A stretch of 64,000 nucleotides of DNA from positions 2,108,001-2,172,000 of the forward strand of contig CBDCTS010000007.1 of NCBI GenBank assembly GCA_965222345.1, given 5' to 3'. Positions 49,871-58,793 of this stretch are shown one piece after another. The notes under the pieces were generated by a model. It was not told the origin of the DNA, ran no database searches, and saw nothing but the letters and a program-made list of their open reading frames with translations. The stretch comes from JADFGZ01 sp965222345 (lineage in GTDB: Bacteria; Acidobacteriota; Terriglobia; 2-12-FULL-54-10). Each line of letters opens with the position of its first letter. The first letter of the stretch is position 1. Position numbers and translations under genes: made by a program.

Positions 49871-52216
49871 ATGTTCAGAACGATCCTGGGCGTGGCGTTG
49901 GCAGCAGTCGGCTGTCTTTCGGTATCTGCGCAGGAGCCGTCGAGCCCCGATCCGCAGGCGCCATCAAAATACCGTGCAGTGCTCAACCGGTACTGCATCA
50001 CCTGCCATAATGAAAAACTCAAGACGGCGGGGCTTATTCTCAGCAAGGTGGACATCGAGAATATTCCCGCAGGGGCGGAGGTATGGGAGAAGGTTATCCG
50101 CAAACTTCGGGCTGGACAGATGCCGCCGCCCGGAATGCCGCGGCCGGATAAAGCCACCTCTGATTCTTTTGCCGCGTACGTGGAAACGGAGCTGGACCGC
50201 GCAGCCGAGGCCAGGCCCGATCCCGGCAGGCTCGCCGCCATCCATCGCCTGAACCGATCCGAATACGCCAACGCGATCCGCGATCTGCTTGGAGTTGAGA
50301 TAGACGAGAGATCATTGCTTCCCGCCGATGACGGGGCCCACGGTTTTGACAACATTGCGGACGTCTTGGCAGTATCGCCGGTGCTATTTGAACGATACCT
50401 TACAGCAGCAGAGCAGATCAGCCGTCTGGCCATTGGAGATCCCAGCACCCCTCCCGTCCTGGAGGAGTACGATCTTACGGATTCCCTCCGGCAAAACGAT
50501 CGTATGAGCGAAGGTCTCCCGTTCGGGTCGCGTGGAGGAATCTCCATCCGCCACCACTTCCCGGTGGACGGCGAATACGTCATCAAGGTCCGCCTTCAAA
50601 GAGACAACCTGGGAAACATCATTTTCATCTATGAGCCGAAGCAGCTAGATGTCCGCCTGGATGGCGCCAGAATCAAGCTGTTCCAGGTTGGCGGCGAGCG
50701 CAACGGCAGGGAAGATTACGAACACACGGCGGATGCAGGTCTGGAAGTTCGCTTCCCGGTGAAAGCGGGTCCCCGGCTGGTTGGGGTCACGTTCCTGAAA
50801 GACACCCTGAAGCCGGAAGGTATTCCGCGCGATGGAGGGTATCGGAGGTCGGTTGCTTTTGAGGGCGTGGGCAGTGTCACCATCGCCGGACCTTACAACA
50901 CCATAGGGACCGGGGAAACGGCCAGCCGCCGCAAGATTTTTGTGTGCCGCCCAGCCGCCGTCGCGGACGAGGAGGTGTGCGCCAAGAAGATTCTGCACGC
51001 TCTGGCGCGCCGCGCTTACCGCCGGCCGGTCACCGAGCAAGACACCCAGCCTCTGCTGAGCCTTTACAGGGCTGGCCGTAGCAAAGCGGGGTTCGAAGTA
51101 GGAATCCGGATGGCGATTGAGGGAATGCTGGTTAGCCCGGGATTCCTGTTCCGCACCGAGCGCGATCCGGCGAATGTGCTCCCGGATACGGCCTATCACA
51201 TCAGCGACGTTGAACTGGCTTCCCGGTTGTCGTTTTTCCTCTGGAGCAGTATACCCGACGACGAGCTTCTGGACCTGGCCGAACGGGGCCGGCTCAAAGA
51301 CCCTGTGGTGCTGGAACAGCAGGTACGGCGTATGCTTCGCGATTCCCGCTCACAGTCTTTGGTGAGCAATTTTGCCGGGCAGTGGCTGTTCCTGCGCAAT
51401 ATGCGAACGAAGGCCCCGGACCTGGCAGTATTCGCCAATTTCGATGAAAATCTCCGGAAGGCGTTTATCAAAGAGACGGAACTTTTCTTCGAAAGCATTG
51501 TGAGAGAGAATCGCAGCGTGCTGGATTTGTTGAATGCAGACTACACTTTTCTCAACGAACGTTTGGCCCGGCACTATCAAATACCGAATGTTTACGGCAG
51601 CCATTTTCGACGTGTAACTTTGAATGACGTCAATCGGAAGGGACTGCTGGGGCAGGGCAGCATTCTGGCGGTGACATCGTATGCCACTCGGACCGCTCCC
51701 ACTCTCCGGGGCAAGTGGTTGCTGGAAAATATCCTGGGCACGCCACCCCCTCCGCCGCCACCCGATGTCCCGTCGTTGAAGGATGATAAGCATGCGAAGG
51801 CCTTGACGATGCGCCAGCGGATGGAGCAGCACAGTGTGAATCCCACCTGCGCGAGCTGCCACAAGCTGATGGACCCGTTGGGCTTCGCGCTCGAAAACTT
51901 TGATGCGATCGGCCAGTGGCGAACCACTGAGGCGAAGACTCCGATCGATGCGTCAGGGGTCCTGCCCGACGGCACCAAATTCCAGGGCCCGGCTGAGCTC
52001 CGGGAGATCTTGCTGAGCCGACACGAAGAATTCGTCCACACCTTGACCGAAAAACTTTTCACGTACGCCCTGGGCCGGGCTGTGGAAAATTACGATATTC
52101 CTGTCATCCGCAAGATCACACGGGAAGCGGCGCCCAGCGATTACCGCTGGTCGTCGCTGGTCGGAGGCATCGTCAGCAGCCCGCCGTTTCAGATGAGGAG
52201 GTCTCAACAGCGATGA
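49871..52216 (+). CDS. DUF1592-family exported c-type cytochrome-like protein (cluster 2)
   Basis: A 781-residue paralogue of the protein at 7508, with the same domain order. The signal peptide ends SVSAQE; a Cys in AVGC could make it a lipoprotein. Haem motifs are YCITCHNEKLK near residue 40 and CASCHKLMDPLG near residue 665, again after a proline run. It lacks about 30 residues of the middle beta-domain present in cluster 1. ATG 49871 has AGGAG upstream and is better than the earlier in-frame ATG-less extension. It overlaps the DUF1552 gene by ATGA. The two copies differ at many positions, so the duplication is old. Confidence 0.88.
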   Translation: MFRTILGVALAAVGCLSVSAQEPSSPDPQAPSKYRAVLNRYCITCHNEKLKTAGLILSKVDIENIPAGAEVWEKVIRKLRAGQMPPPGMPRPDKATSDSFAAYVETELDRAAEARPDPGRLAAIHRLNRSEYANAIRDLLGVEIDERSLLPADDGAHGFDNIADVLAVSPVLFERYLTAAEQISRLAIGDPSTPPVLEEYDLTDSLRQNDRMSEGLPFGSRGGISIRHHFPVDGEYVIKVRLQRDNLGNIIFIYEPKQLDVRLDGARIKLFQVGGERNGREDYEHTADAGLEVRFPVKAGPRLVGVTFLKDTLKPEGIPRDGGYRRSVAFEGVGSVTIAGPYNTIGTGETASRRKIFVCRPAAVADEEVCAKKILHALARRAYRRPVTEQDTQPLLSLYRAGRSKAGFEVGIRMAIEGMLVSPGFLFRTERDPANVLPDTAYHISDVELASRLSFFLWSSIPDDELLDLAERGRLKDPVVLEQQVRRMLRDSRSQSLVSNFAGQWLFLRNMRTKAPDLAVFANFDENLRKAFIKETELFFESIVRENRSVLDLLNADYTFLNERLARHYQIPNVYGSHFRRVTLNDVNRKGLLGQGSILAVTSYATRTAPTLRGKWLLENILGTPPPPPPPDVPSLKDDKHAKALTMRQRMEQHSVNPTCASCHKLMDPLGFALENFDAIGQWRTTEAKTPIDASGVLPDGTKFQGPAELREILLSRHEEFVHTLTEKLFTYALGRAVENYDIPVIRKITREAAPSDYRWSSLVGGIVSSPPFQMRRSQQR

Positions 52217-53559
52217 TGATCTTCAAGAAAGTGCTTCCACGCCGCACCTTTTTGCGTGGGGCCAGCGCGACGCTGGCACTGCCACTGCTGGACTCCATGG
52301 TCCCGGCGTTCGCGGCGACCAGCGCCGCCGCAGCCAAAGCCCCGATCCGCCTGGCGTTTGTCTATGTTCCGAACGGCGCGATTATGGATAAGTGGACCCC
52401 GGCGGCGGAGGGCGCCGCTTTCGAGTTCACTCCGATCCTGGAGCCTGTCGCTCCCTTTCGGGATCAGCTTCTCGTGCTGAGCGGGCTGGATTCGAAGCAA
52501 GCTTGGGGAGTGCCGGGCAAGGATAACTCGGGAGAGCATCCGCGCGCCAGCGCAGCCTTTCTGACGGGTGTTTACGTGAATTCGAGAGCGCCGGAACTGC
52601 GCGCAGGTATTTCGGTGGACCAAGTCGCCGCCCAGGAACTCAAAAAGCACACAGAGTTAGCCTCGCTGGAGCTCGGAATAGAATCAGCCGAAATTCTGGG
52701 CACTTGCGACGGTGGCTGCTCCTATACCAACACGATTTGCTGGCGCGATTCAAAGACGCCGCTGCCGATGCAGAACCAACCGCGCGCCGTGTTCGAACGC
52801 TTGTTCGGAGGCAGCACAAGCACGGACCCGGCGGAGCGGCTCGCCCGAATCCAGAAGAACCGAAGCATTCTCGATTTTGTTACGCAGGAGGTGACTCGGC
52901 TCCTGACTGGGCTGGGTCCGAGCGACCGCACTCGGGTCGACCAGTATCTCGACGCTATTCGCGATCTCGAGCGGCGCATCCAGAAGGCTGAGGGAAATTC
53001 TTCCCGGAACCTGCCGACATTGGAACGGCCCGGTGGTATCCCGGACACAGCCGAAGAGCATCTCAAGCTAATGTTTGATTTGCAGACACTGGCTTACCAG
53101 TCCGACTTGACCCGTGTCAGCACACTCCAGGTGGGCCACGAAATGGGCAACCAGAGCTACCCCGAGCTGGGCATCAGCGATCCGTATCACCCCTTGACGC
53201 ATCACCAGGGCGATCCCGAAAAGATTGCGAAGGCGATTACGGTCAACATCTTCCATGCCGAGATGTTCGCCTACTTCCTCGAGAAGCTGCGGTCTACACC
53301 GGACGGTGACGGCTCCCTGCTGGACCATTCAATGGTGGTCTACGGCAGCGGCCTGAGCGACGGTAATAAACATGTCCCGGTAGACCTGCCAATCCTGTTA
53401 GCGGGTGGAGGAGCGGCCCATATCAAGGGTGGGCGTCATCTCCGCTACCCAAAGGGTACGCCTCTGACAAATTTGTACTTGACCCTGCTGGAGAAAGCGG
53501 GTGTTCCGTCGGAGAAATTCGGCGACAGCACCGGAAGGCTTGATCTCCCTTCCGTGTAG
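52213..53559 (+). CDS. DUF1552-family Tat-exported protein (cluster 2)
   Basis: A 448-residue paralogue of the protein at 9940. The twin-arginine signal is PRRTFLRGASATLALPLL. Shared landmarks are FVYVPNGAIMDKW, SGLDSKQAWGVPGKDNSGEH and VYGSGLSDGNKHVPVDLPIL. It has GAGGAGG in front and overlaps the DUF1592 stop, as in cluster 1. Function is unknown; the strict pairing implies that the two proteins act together in the periplasm. Confidence 0.88.
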   Translation: MMIFKKVLPRRTFLRGASATLALPLLDSMVPAFAATSAAAAKAPIRLAFVYVPNGAIMDKWTPAAEGAAFEFTPILEPVAPFRDQLLVLSGLDSKQAWGVPGKDNSGEHPRASAAFLTGVYVNSRAPELRAGISVDQVAAQELKKHTELASLELGIESAEILGTCDGGCSYTNTICWRDSKTPLPMQNQPRAVFERLFGGSTSTDPAERLARIQKNRSILDFVTQEVTRLLTGLGPSDRTRVDQYLDAIRDLERRIQKAEGNSSRNLPTLERPGGIPDTAEEHLKLMFDLQTLAYQSDLTRVSTLQVGHEMGNQSYPELGISDPYHPLTHHQGDPEKIAKAITVNIFHAEMFAYFLEKLRSTPDGDGSLLDHSMVVYGSGLSDGNKHVPVDLPILLAGGGAAHIKGGRHLRYPKGTPLTNLYLTLLEKAGVPSEKFGDSTGRLDLPSV

Positions 53560-53654
53560 ATCACTGTTTACAAAACAGCTTGAGATCATCCCCGGAACGC
53601 AAATTCGTTAACAGCATCGTGGATCCCGGTCGTTGGATGAAGGGAGGGACGAGC

Positions 53655-55124
53655 ATGAGTATCAAGGCAAAAGGACTGCGCGGTTTATGCCTGATACCTT
53701 TGCTGTCGGTCGCGAGTCTTGCCGCTCCCAGCGGCGATCTTCAACTGCTGGTGGCGGTCGAGAAGGGAGACCGGAAGGCCGTGCGCTCCCTGCTCGAGGC
53801 AGATGCCGACGTGAATGTGACTCAGCCGGATGGAGCGACAGCGCTGATGTGGGCGGTCCATCTGGATGATCTGGAAACGGCAGAGCTTCTGATTCACGCA
53901 GGCGCAGACGTGAACGCTGCGAACGAATACGGCGCCACTGCTCTCTGGCTGGCTTGCGCCAACGGGAACGCTGCCGGGGTCGAAAAACTGCTCCAGGCGG
54001 GAGCGAATCCGAACCCCGCGCTGCGGTCAGGAGAGACGGCGCTGATGGCTTGCGCCGGCAGGGGAATGGTGGACGCCGTAAAAGCGCTGTTGGCCCGTGG
54101 AGCGGATGTAAACGCGAATGAAATCCGAGGCGGACAGACGGCGCTGATGTGGGCGATAGCGGAGGACCACCGGGAGGTCGTGCGGGAATTGATCGAGAAC
54201 GGAGCGGACGTAAGCGCCCGTACCCGTGGCGGATTCACGCCGGTATTGTTTGCTGCCTATCAGGGCGATCTGGACTCCACACGGATATTGCTGGAAGCCG
54301 GGGCGAACATGAATGAGGCTACGCTGGAGGGCATGAGCGTATTGGCTGTGGCGACAGCCAGGCGCCACGAGAAGCTGGCGCTATTTCTGCTGGAGAAGGG
54401 CGCGGATCCCAACGTGGCAGACCGCGACGGATATACTGCTCTCCACAACGCGGCTGCGGAGAACATGCTGGAAGCGGTGAAGGCGCTCCTGGCAAATGGA
54501 GCGAATCCAAACGTTCAGATCATTACGAATCCGGCCAGAGGCGACTCGCACATTATTCAGGTCGGCGCTACGCCGTTTTTCCTGGCCGCTGCTGCCCATC
54601 ATATCGCCGTCATGCGCGCTCTGGCGGCTGGCGGCGCCGATCCACGGCTGGCAACGACCGAGACAGTGTTTCTGAGTTCATCCAATGGACGCAGGCTCCG
54701 CATGGTGGCGGAAACCACGCCACTGATGACGGCAGCGGGGGCGGGCCGATACCGGAACAACTATCCGCCGTTCACGGAGGAGGAGGAGAATCGAGCTCTG
54801 GAAGCCATCAATCTGGCGCTGGAACTGGGTGCTGACGTCAATTCGGCTAATGCGTACGGGCAGACCGCATTGCACGCCACAGCATACCTGGGAGCGGAGA
54901 AAATCGTTCAGTTCCTAATGGAAAAGGGCGCTAGAATCAATGTAATGGACAAGTTCGGACAGACGCCGCTGAGTATCGCGCAGAGAGTCCATACGGTAGG
55001 CTTGGCTGATGACTTCGACATGCAACCCCGCATAGTCTACAAAGGTACGGCGGGTTTGCTCCTCCAAGGGGGCGCCACCCCCTTGGCCGCTTTGGGAGTA
55101 CAGATCGTGCAAGGGCTGGAATGA
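53655..55124 (+). CDS. Exported ankyrin-repeat protein (cluster 2)
   Basis: A 489-residue paralogue of the ankyrin protein at 12772. A signal peptide (LCLIPLLSVASLAAPSG) is followed by about 12 ankyrin repeats (for example GATALMWAVHLDDLETAELL and GQTALHATAYLGAEKIVQFL). The C-terminus ends in a shorter tail. ATG 53655 follows GGGAGGGACG; upstream in-frame starts are less likely. It begins 95 bp after the DUF1552 gene on the same strand and so probably shares its mRNA, which links ankyrin proteins functionally to this pair. Confidence 0.88.
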   Translation: MSIKAKGLRGLCLIPLLSVASLAAPSGDLQLLVAVEKGDRKAVRSLLEADADVNVTQPDGATALMWAVHLDDLETAELLIHAGADVNAANEYGATALWLACANGNAAGVEKLLQAGANPNPALRSGETALMACAGRGMVDAVKALLARGADVNANEIRGGQTALMWAIAEDHREVVRELIENGADVSARTRGGFTPVLFAAYQGDLDSTRILLEAGANMNEATLEGMSVLAVATARRHEKLALFLLEKGADPNVADRDGYTALHNAAAENMLEAVKALLANGANPNVQIITNPARGDSHIIQVGATPFFLAAAAHHIAVMRALAAGGADPRLATTETVFLSSSNGRRLRMVAETTPLMTAAGAGRYRNNYPPFTEEEENRALEAINLALELGADVNSANAYGQTALHATAYLGAEKIVQFLMEKGARINVMDKFGQTPLSIAQRVHTVGLADDFDMQPRIVYKGTAGLLLQGGATPLAALGVQIVQGLE

Positions 55125-55494
55125 GAAGCCCCGTTGGTACAAGCGCCCGGAGTGAAATAAGAGGAAGGCCAAGGGATCGAATCACCCCAAGTTATTTGAA
55201 AAGATTGCTAGCGGCGCGCGCGGAGAGGAAGTTCCAGCGTGCCATCGAGCATAAGCCCGCCTATCCTGGCGTGTGCGCATATCCGCCGCGAGCCTCATTT
55301 CCGCTGCACCCGCCTGCAACAGCGTCACAAGGACATGGCCGAGTCCCACTGAACCCGTCCATTTCGGCAGGGTACACAAAGCCACCGCATAGCTACGAAC
55401 AGATGGTGCCTATGTGCGTCAAGTGCTTGTCGCGAAATGGTTTGAAGGTAGTTGCCAGTCTCAACAGAAATTGTGATTGAAGGGCTCTTAATTC
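55125..55494. other. Intergenic region
   Basis: 370 bp between the ankyrin gene and tRNA-Arg. One plus-strand frame of 119 codons starts here but overlaps the gene end, lacks a ribosome-binding site and family features, and is not called. Confidence 0.45.
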
Positions 55495-55571
55495 TGGCGC
55501 GCCCGGCCCGACTCGAACGGGCGACCTGCGGATTCGAAGTCCGACGCTCTATCCAACTGAGCTACGGGCGC
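55495..55571 (-). tRNA. tRNA-Arg (anticodon TCG)
   Basis: The minus strand folds as a cloverleaf: acceptor GCGCCCG/CGGGCGC, D-arm TAGCTCAGTTGGATAGAGC, anticodon loop CTTCGAA with anticodon TCG, T-arm around GTTCGAGTC, encoded CCA at 55497-55495. It reads CGA codons. Confidence 0.95.
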
Positions 55572-55676
55572 GCATGATCCTGACATCTTACACCAAAAAG
55601 GATTGCTGGGAAGCCTCTCTTCCTGCCGCATTGCTCAAAAGGCTCGCTGCCAGGGCACTTACACGGCTCGCCTGGA

Positions 55677-56045
55677 GCATTTCTCGTAAAGCCACATACC
55701 GCCACGGCGTCAGGTAGTTACAGGCATTCCTGCCTGTCCCCTTAGATCACAGGGCGGTAGCCTTGTGCTCCATTCCCCCTCCGGCCTGCCCCACCTAACT
55801 CCCCGATCCATGGCTTTGGTTGGCTTTCCAGTGGCTTTTTTAGCCAAACAAAGCCAATCAAACCCAAAACGAAGCCAATCCTTTTGTTGATTCTAAAAGG
55901 CTAAATGGGTTCGTTTTGCAAAAAAAACATTTTTCCTCCACTCCTCTCCCCTCGTAAACTTCACAAACGCCCTCCGGCCCGATTGTCCCTTGCCCCTATT
56001 TCGAGAGCAACAAAATTCTTCCGAGAATTCCGAATCTACCGAGGG
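55677..56045. repeat. Long dispersed repeat, copy B
   Basis: Matches copy A at 37893-38280 in block order and orientation, including the palindrome at 55711-55740 and the A-rich block around 55905-55935. It contains short tandem-like GAATCTACCGAGG and GAATTCCGAA units at its right end. No gene is recognised between tRNA-Arg and the metallo-beta-lactamase gene. Confidence 0.65.
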
Positions 56046-56085
56046 AACCGAATCTACCGAGGATCCCGAGAATTCCGAATCCGTT

Positions 56086-56115
56086 GTAGCGCCGGCTTCC
56101 AGCCGGCCAATTAGC
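56086..56115. repeat. Short repeat GTAGCGCCGGCTTCCAGCC
   Basis: A palindrome-like unit (GCCGGC TTCCA GCCGGC) followed by CAATT. A relative is at about 23454-23482. Such units recur in many genomes of this group. Confidence 0.5.
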
Positions 56116-56241
56116 GACAGCCCGCAAGGCCTGTACGCTAAGAGCAGGCGTTGCCGCCAGCATTTTTGTCACTCGTCACTGATCACTGCTTTTCTGACCG
56201 TTCCCTGACGGCGCTGGCGCGTCCCAGGTCATCACTGCGCA

Positions 56242-57123
56242 TCAATTACTGCGCATCCAGGCAACACAGCGAGCCAAAGCTTGGTGCATTTCCTTTGCTG
56301 TCCCGCGATGACTCCGCCCGTGGCCCGGCAGCACCCATTCAAAGCGGTGCCGCAAGAGCCGTTCCATCGACTTGGTCTGCATCGCCCACGAATACCAGCA
56401 ATGGTTGCGGAAAGCGGTGAGGTCCTGGCGAACCACTGACCAGGCCAAGTGGTCGCCCGTGAAAAGAAACCGGTCTCGGTAGAGCAACACCATATGGCCG
56501 CGCGTGTGGCCCGGCGTGGGAATTGCCACCAGGTCTGGCTCGATTTGCTGCGGCTCGTCCCCGGCAATTTGCCGCTCGATGCCGCCGAGTCGAGCGTTAA
56601 TCTCATTAACGTGAATGATGCGTTCGCACCCAAAATGGCGCCGAAACCGCGTATGGTCCGCAACGTCGTCCCGGTGGGTGAGAAACATCTGCCGAACGCC
56701 GCCCATCTGTTCCAGCCTGCTGACCAGTCTGGAAGCGAAGCGCGGGGAGTCTACCAGCACGTTCCCCTCCGGCCTCCGGATCAAGTAGCTGGATGCCCCA
56801 AACGAGTCGCCAGAGGAAAACCCGCAGAAATACACGTTCCCTTCCCCATCCCCCTCCAGCGGTTCCGGGAAGCTGGCAACCGCGGCGCTCAGCTTGTGCC
56901 GCTTCTCCGTTCCAATGGAGCCCACCGGGCAGGTCACCAACGCCATCAGCGCCCGGTGCACTCGCTCGGGTCGGTCGGGCTGCCTGTAAACGCTTGCCTC
57001 GCTGCCTGCATCCCGAAAAGTTTCCGGAGCTATCGCCCGGCATTGATCGCAATCGATGCAGGTGCCATCGACAAAAAAATCCCCCGGAGCATTGTGTGCC
57101 AGGCGTTGAGCTTTATCCGCCAT
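56242..57123 (-). CDS. Ferredoxin / metallo-beta-lactamase fusion protein
   Basis: A 293-residue protein. Residues about 18-75 form a single-cluster ferredoxin (DGTCIDCDQCRAIAPETF and VTCPVGSI), giving four Cys for one Fe-S cluster. Residues about 95-280 form a metallo-beta-lactamase fold with LTHRDDVADH in place of the classical HxHxDH, PTPGHTRGHMVLL and FTGDHLAW. The joined redox and hydrolase domains suggest an oxidoreductase or an enzyme acting on a thiol-linked substrate; no specific role is known. ATG 57123 has AGAGGA just upstream, better than ATG 57147. It is divergent from the VWFA gene. Confidence 0.85.
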   Translation of the reverse strand: MADKAQRLAHNAPGDFFVDGTCIDCDQCRAIAPETFRDAGSEASVYRQPDRPERVHRALMALVTCPVGSIGTEKRHKLSAAVASFPEPLEGDGEGNVYFCGFSSGDSFGASSYLIRRPEGNVLVDSPRFASRLVSRLEQMGGVRQMFLTHRDDVADHTRFRRHFGCERIIHVNEINARLGGIERQIAGDEPQQIEPDLVAIPTPGHTRGHMVLLYRDRFLFTGDHLAWSVVRQDLTAFRNHCWYSWAMQTKSMERLLRHRFEWVLPGHGRSHRGTAKEMHQALARCVAWMRSN

Positions 57124-57242
57124 GTATCCTCTATTCCAGGCTTGCATTCTACGCTTGCTATGTCAGAAGCCGCAACGAGGCGCGCCCGGCAGACTGATCT
57201 GCGGCCTTGTCCCGGCCCGCGTATCTGTGACAGAATGATGAC

Positions 57243-58436
57243 ATGCGCATCCGGATTGTGATTCCGTGGATCGCCCTTCTTCTGTTCGGATGGGTAGTTC
57301 TGTCCCCGCCGAATGCTGCCAGCCAGTCCGCGTCGCTTTATGCCAGCAGCCAACAAGCCCCCGCTACGGAGGAGGAGGCGGCGGACGATCAATTTAGCTT
57401 CTCTGTCGAGATCGAAGTCGTTACCGTGCCGGTCACCGTGACCGACCGTTCAGGCGAATTAGTGACCGACATGAACCAGAGCGAATTCACTATTCTAGAC
57501 AATGGCGTGGCGCAGAAGATTGAAAATTTTGAGCTCAGCTGGGACCCTTTGTCATTGGCCGTTTTGCTGGAGACCAGCTCGCGCGTGGAATCGGTGATTC
57601 CTGAAATTCGCAGCATGGGAATTCTGCTGACACAGCTGATCCTGGGGGAAACCGGAGAAGCAACCGTGCTGACGTTCGACCGCGAGGTCAGAATTGCCCA
57701 AGGCTTCACGCAAAATGCGGAGGACGTCGAAAGCGCCATCCGCGCCATCTCGCCGGGCGGCGCTCAGGCCCGGCTCACCGACGCCATGGCCCGGGCCGTC
57801 TCCCTGTTGCAGCGGCGGCCTCAGGGACGTCGGAAGATCATCATCGCCATCTCCGAAGCCAGGGATCATGGCAGCAGCACTCATCAAGGATTCGTGCTTC
57901 GGGGAGCCCAGCAGCTTGGGATTTCGGTCTATACGGTGGGTTTGAGCACCTGGAAAGGTGTTTCCCAGCGGCTGAATAGCGTTTCCTCTCCGTTCCCTCC
58001 CGGGGTTGTTGCGCGCCCGATGCCGGGCAGCCAGCCTCCCATCCCCGATGCGCAGACCAATTGGGGAGCCGTCAACGTCAACATGCTGGAGATCATCACC
58101 GAACTGGTCACATCTACCAGGTCTTTCCTGGGCGCCAATCCGCTGAAGCTGTATTCGGCGGGGACGGGAGGAATGGATTTTTCATCCAGCGACAAGGCAC
58201 GGATGGAGCAGGCGCTCGCGCAGATCGGACGAGAGCTGCGCAGTCAGTATATGCTTTCCTATCGCCCAAACAATCTGGAGCGCCCCGGCTTTCACACTAT
58301 CGAGGTGCGGGTCTCCCGACCGGATGTGAAGACCCGCACGCGGCCCGGATATATGTTTACCCGGCCCACCCGCAAAGCGAGTCCGTCACAGGGGCAAAAC
58401 CAGAATCTTGGGGAAACCCCCACTTCCTCCGAATAG
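57243..58436 (+). CDS. Exported VWFA-related acidobacterial domain protein
   Basis: A 397-residue secreted protein with a signal peptide (WIALLLFGWVVLSPPNAAS). The region VEIEVVTVPVTVTDRSGELV and the following FTILDNGVAQKIENF are the hallmark N-terminal part of the VWFA-related family first described in Acidobacteria. The VWA domain (residues about 100-250) has LAVLLETSSR where the MIDAS motif DxSxS normally stands, so Asp is replaced by Glu and metal binding may be weak. The C-terminus has LRSQYMLSYRPNN and FHTIEVRVSRPDVK, typical of the family. Its role is unknown; adhesion or protein binding is likely. Confidence 0.88.
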   Translation: MRIRIVIPWIALLLFGWVVLSPPNAASQSASLYASSQQAPATEEEAADDQFSFSVEIEVVTVPVTVTDRSGELVTDMNQSEFTILDNGVAQKIENFELSWDPLSLAVLLETSSRVESVIPEIRSMGILLTQLILGETGEATVLTFDREVRIAQGFTQNAEDVESAIRAISPGGAQARLTDAMARAVSLLQRRPQGRRKIIIAISEARDHGSSTHQGFVLRGAQQLGISVYTVGLSTWKGVSQRLNSVSSPFPPGVVARPMPGSQPPIPDAQTNWGAVNVNMLEIITELVTSTRSFLGANPLKLYSAGTGGMDFSSSDKARMEQALAQIGRELRSQYMLSYRPNNLERPGFHTIEVRVSRPDVKTRTRPGYMFTRPTRKASPSQGQNQNLGETPTSSE

Positions 58437-58793
58437 TCACTAGAGCGTCATATCCGAGCCACGAACACCCTCCGTTCAGATCCGTGGCCGCCAGCGTTCG
58501 CTCCGCTCACTTCGCCCTGGCCTACTGGAAGAAGCCTCCTCATTTCCTGAATCCGGTCTTCCCTAAAAATCCTGATCCCCCAGAGGGGTACGGCATCTAT
58601 TCCGAGTTCCAAGAATTTTCATTTTTCGGCTTGGGTTATGGATGGACTTCGTATATTCTAGCTCATTTACGCACTTTGCCGGTCGGGGTAGGAAGCGTTG
58701 CCCCGCAGTGACGGCGGGGAGAAACGGCCGCTACATCCAGCGGCAATACGAAAGACGGCGCTAAGCATGAAAGCACAACGGGAGGAAGGAGTC
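58437..58793. other. Intergenic region before gltB
   Basis: About 350 bp without a recognised gene. It should carry the promoter of the glutamate synthase operon; no hexamer pair was convincing. Confidence 0.45.

Noticed and set aside
55121..55480. 119-codon ORF after the ankyrin gene
   Set aside because: Overlaps the gene end, no ribosome-binding site, biased composition without recognisable fold.
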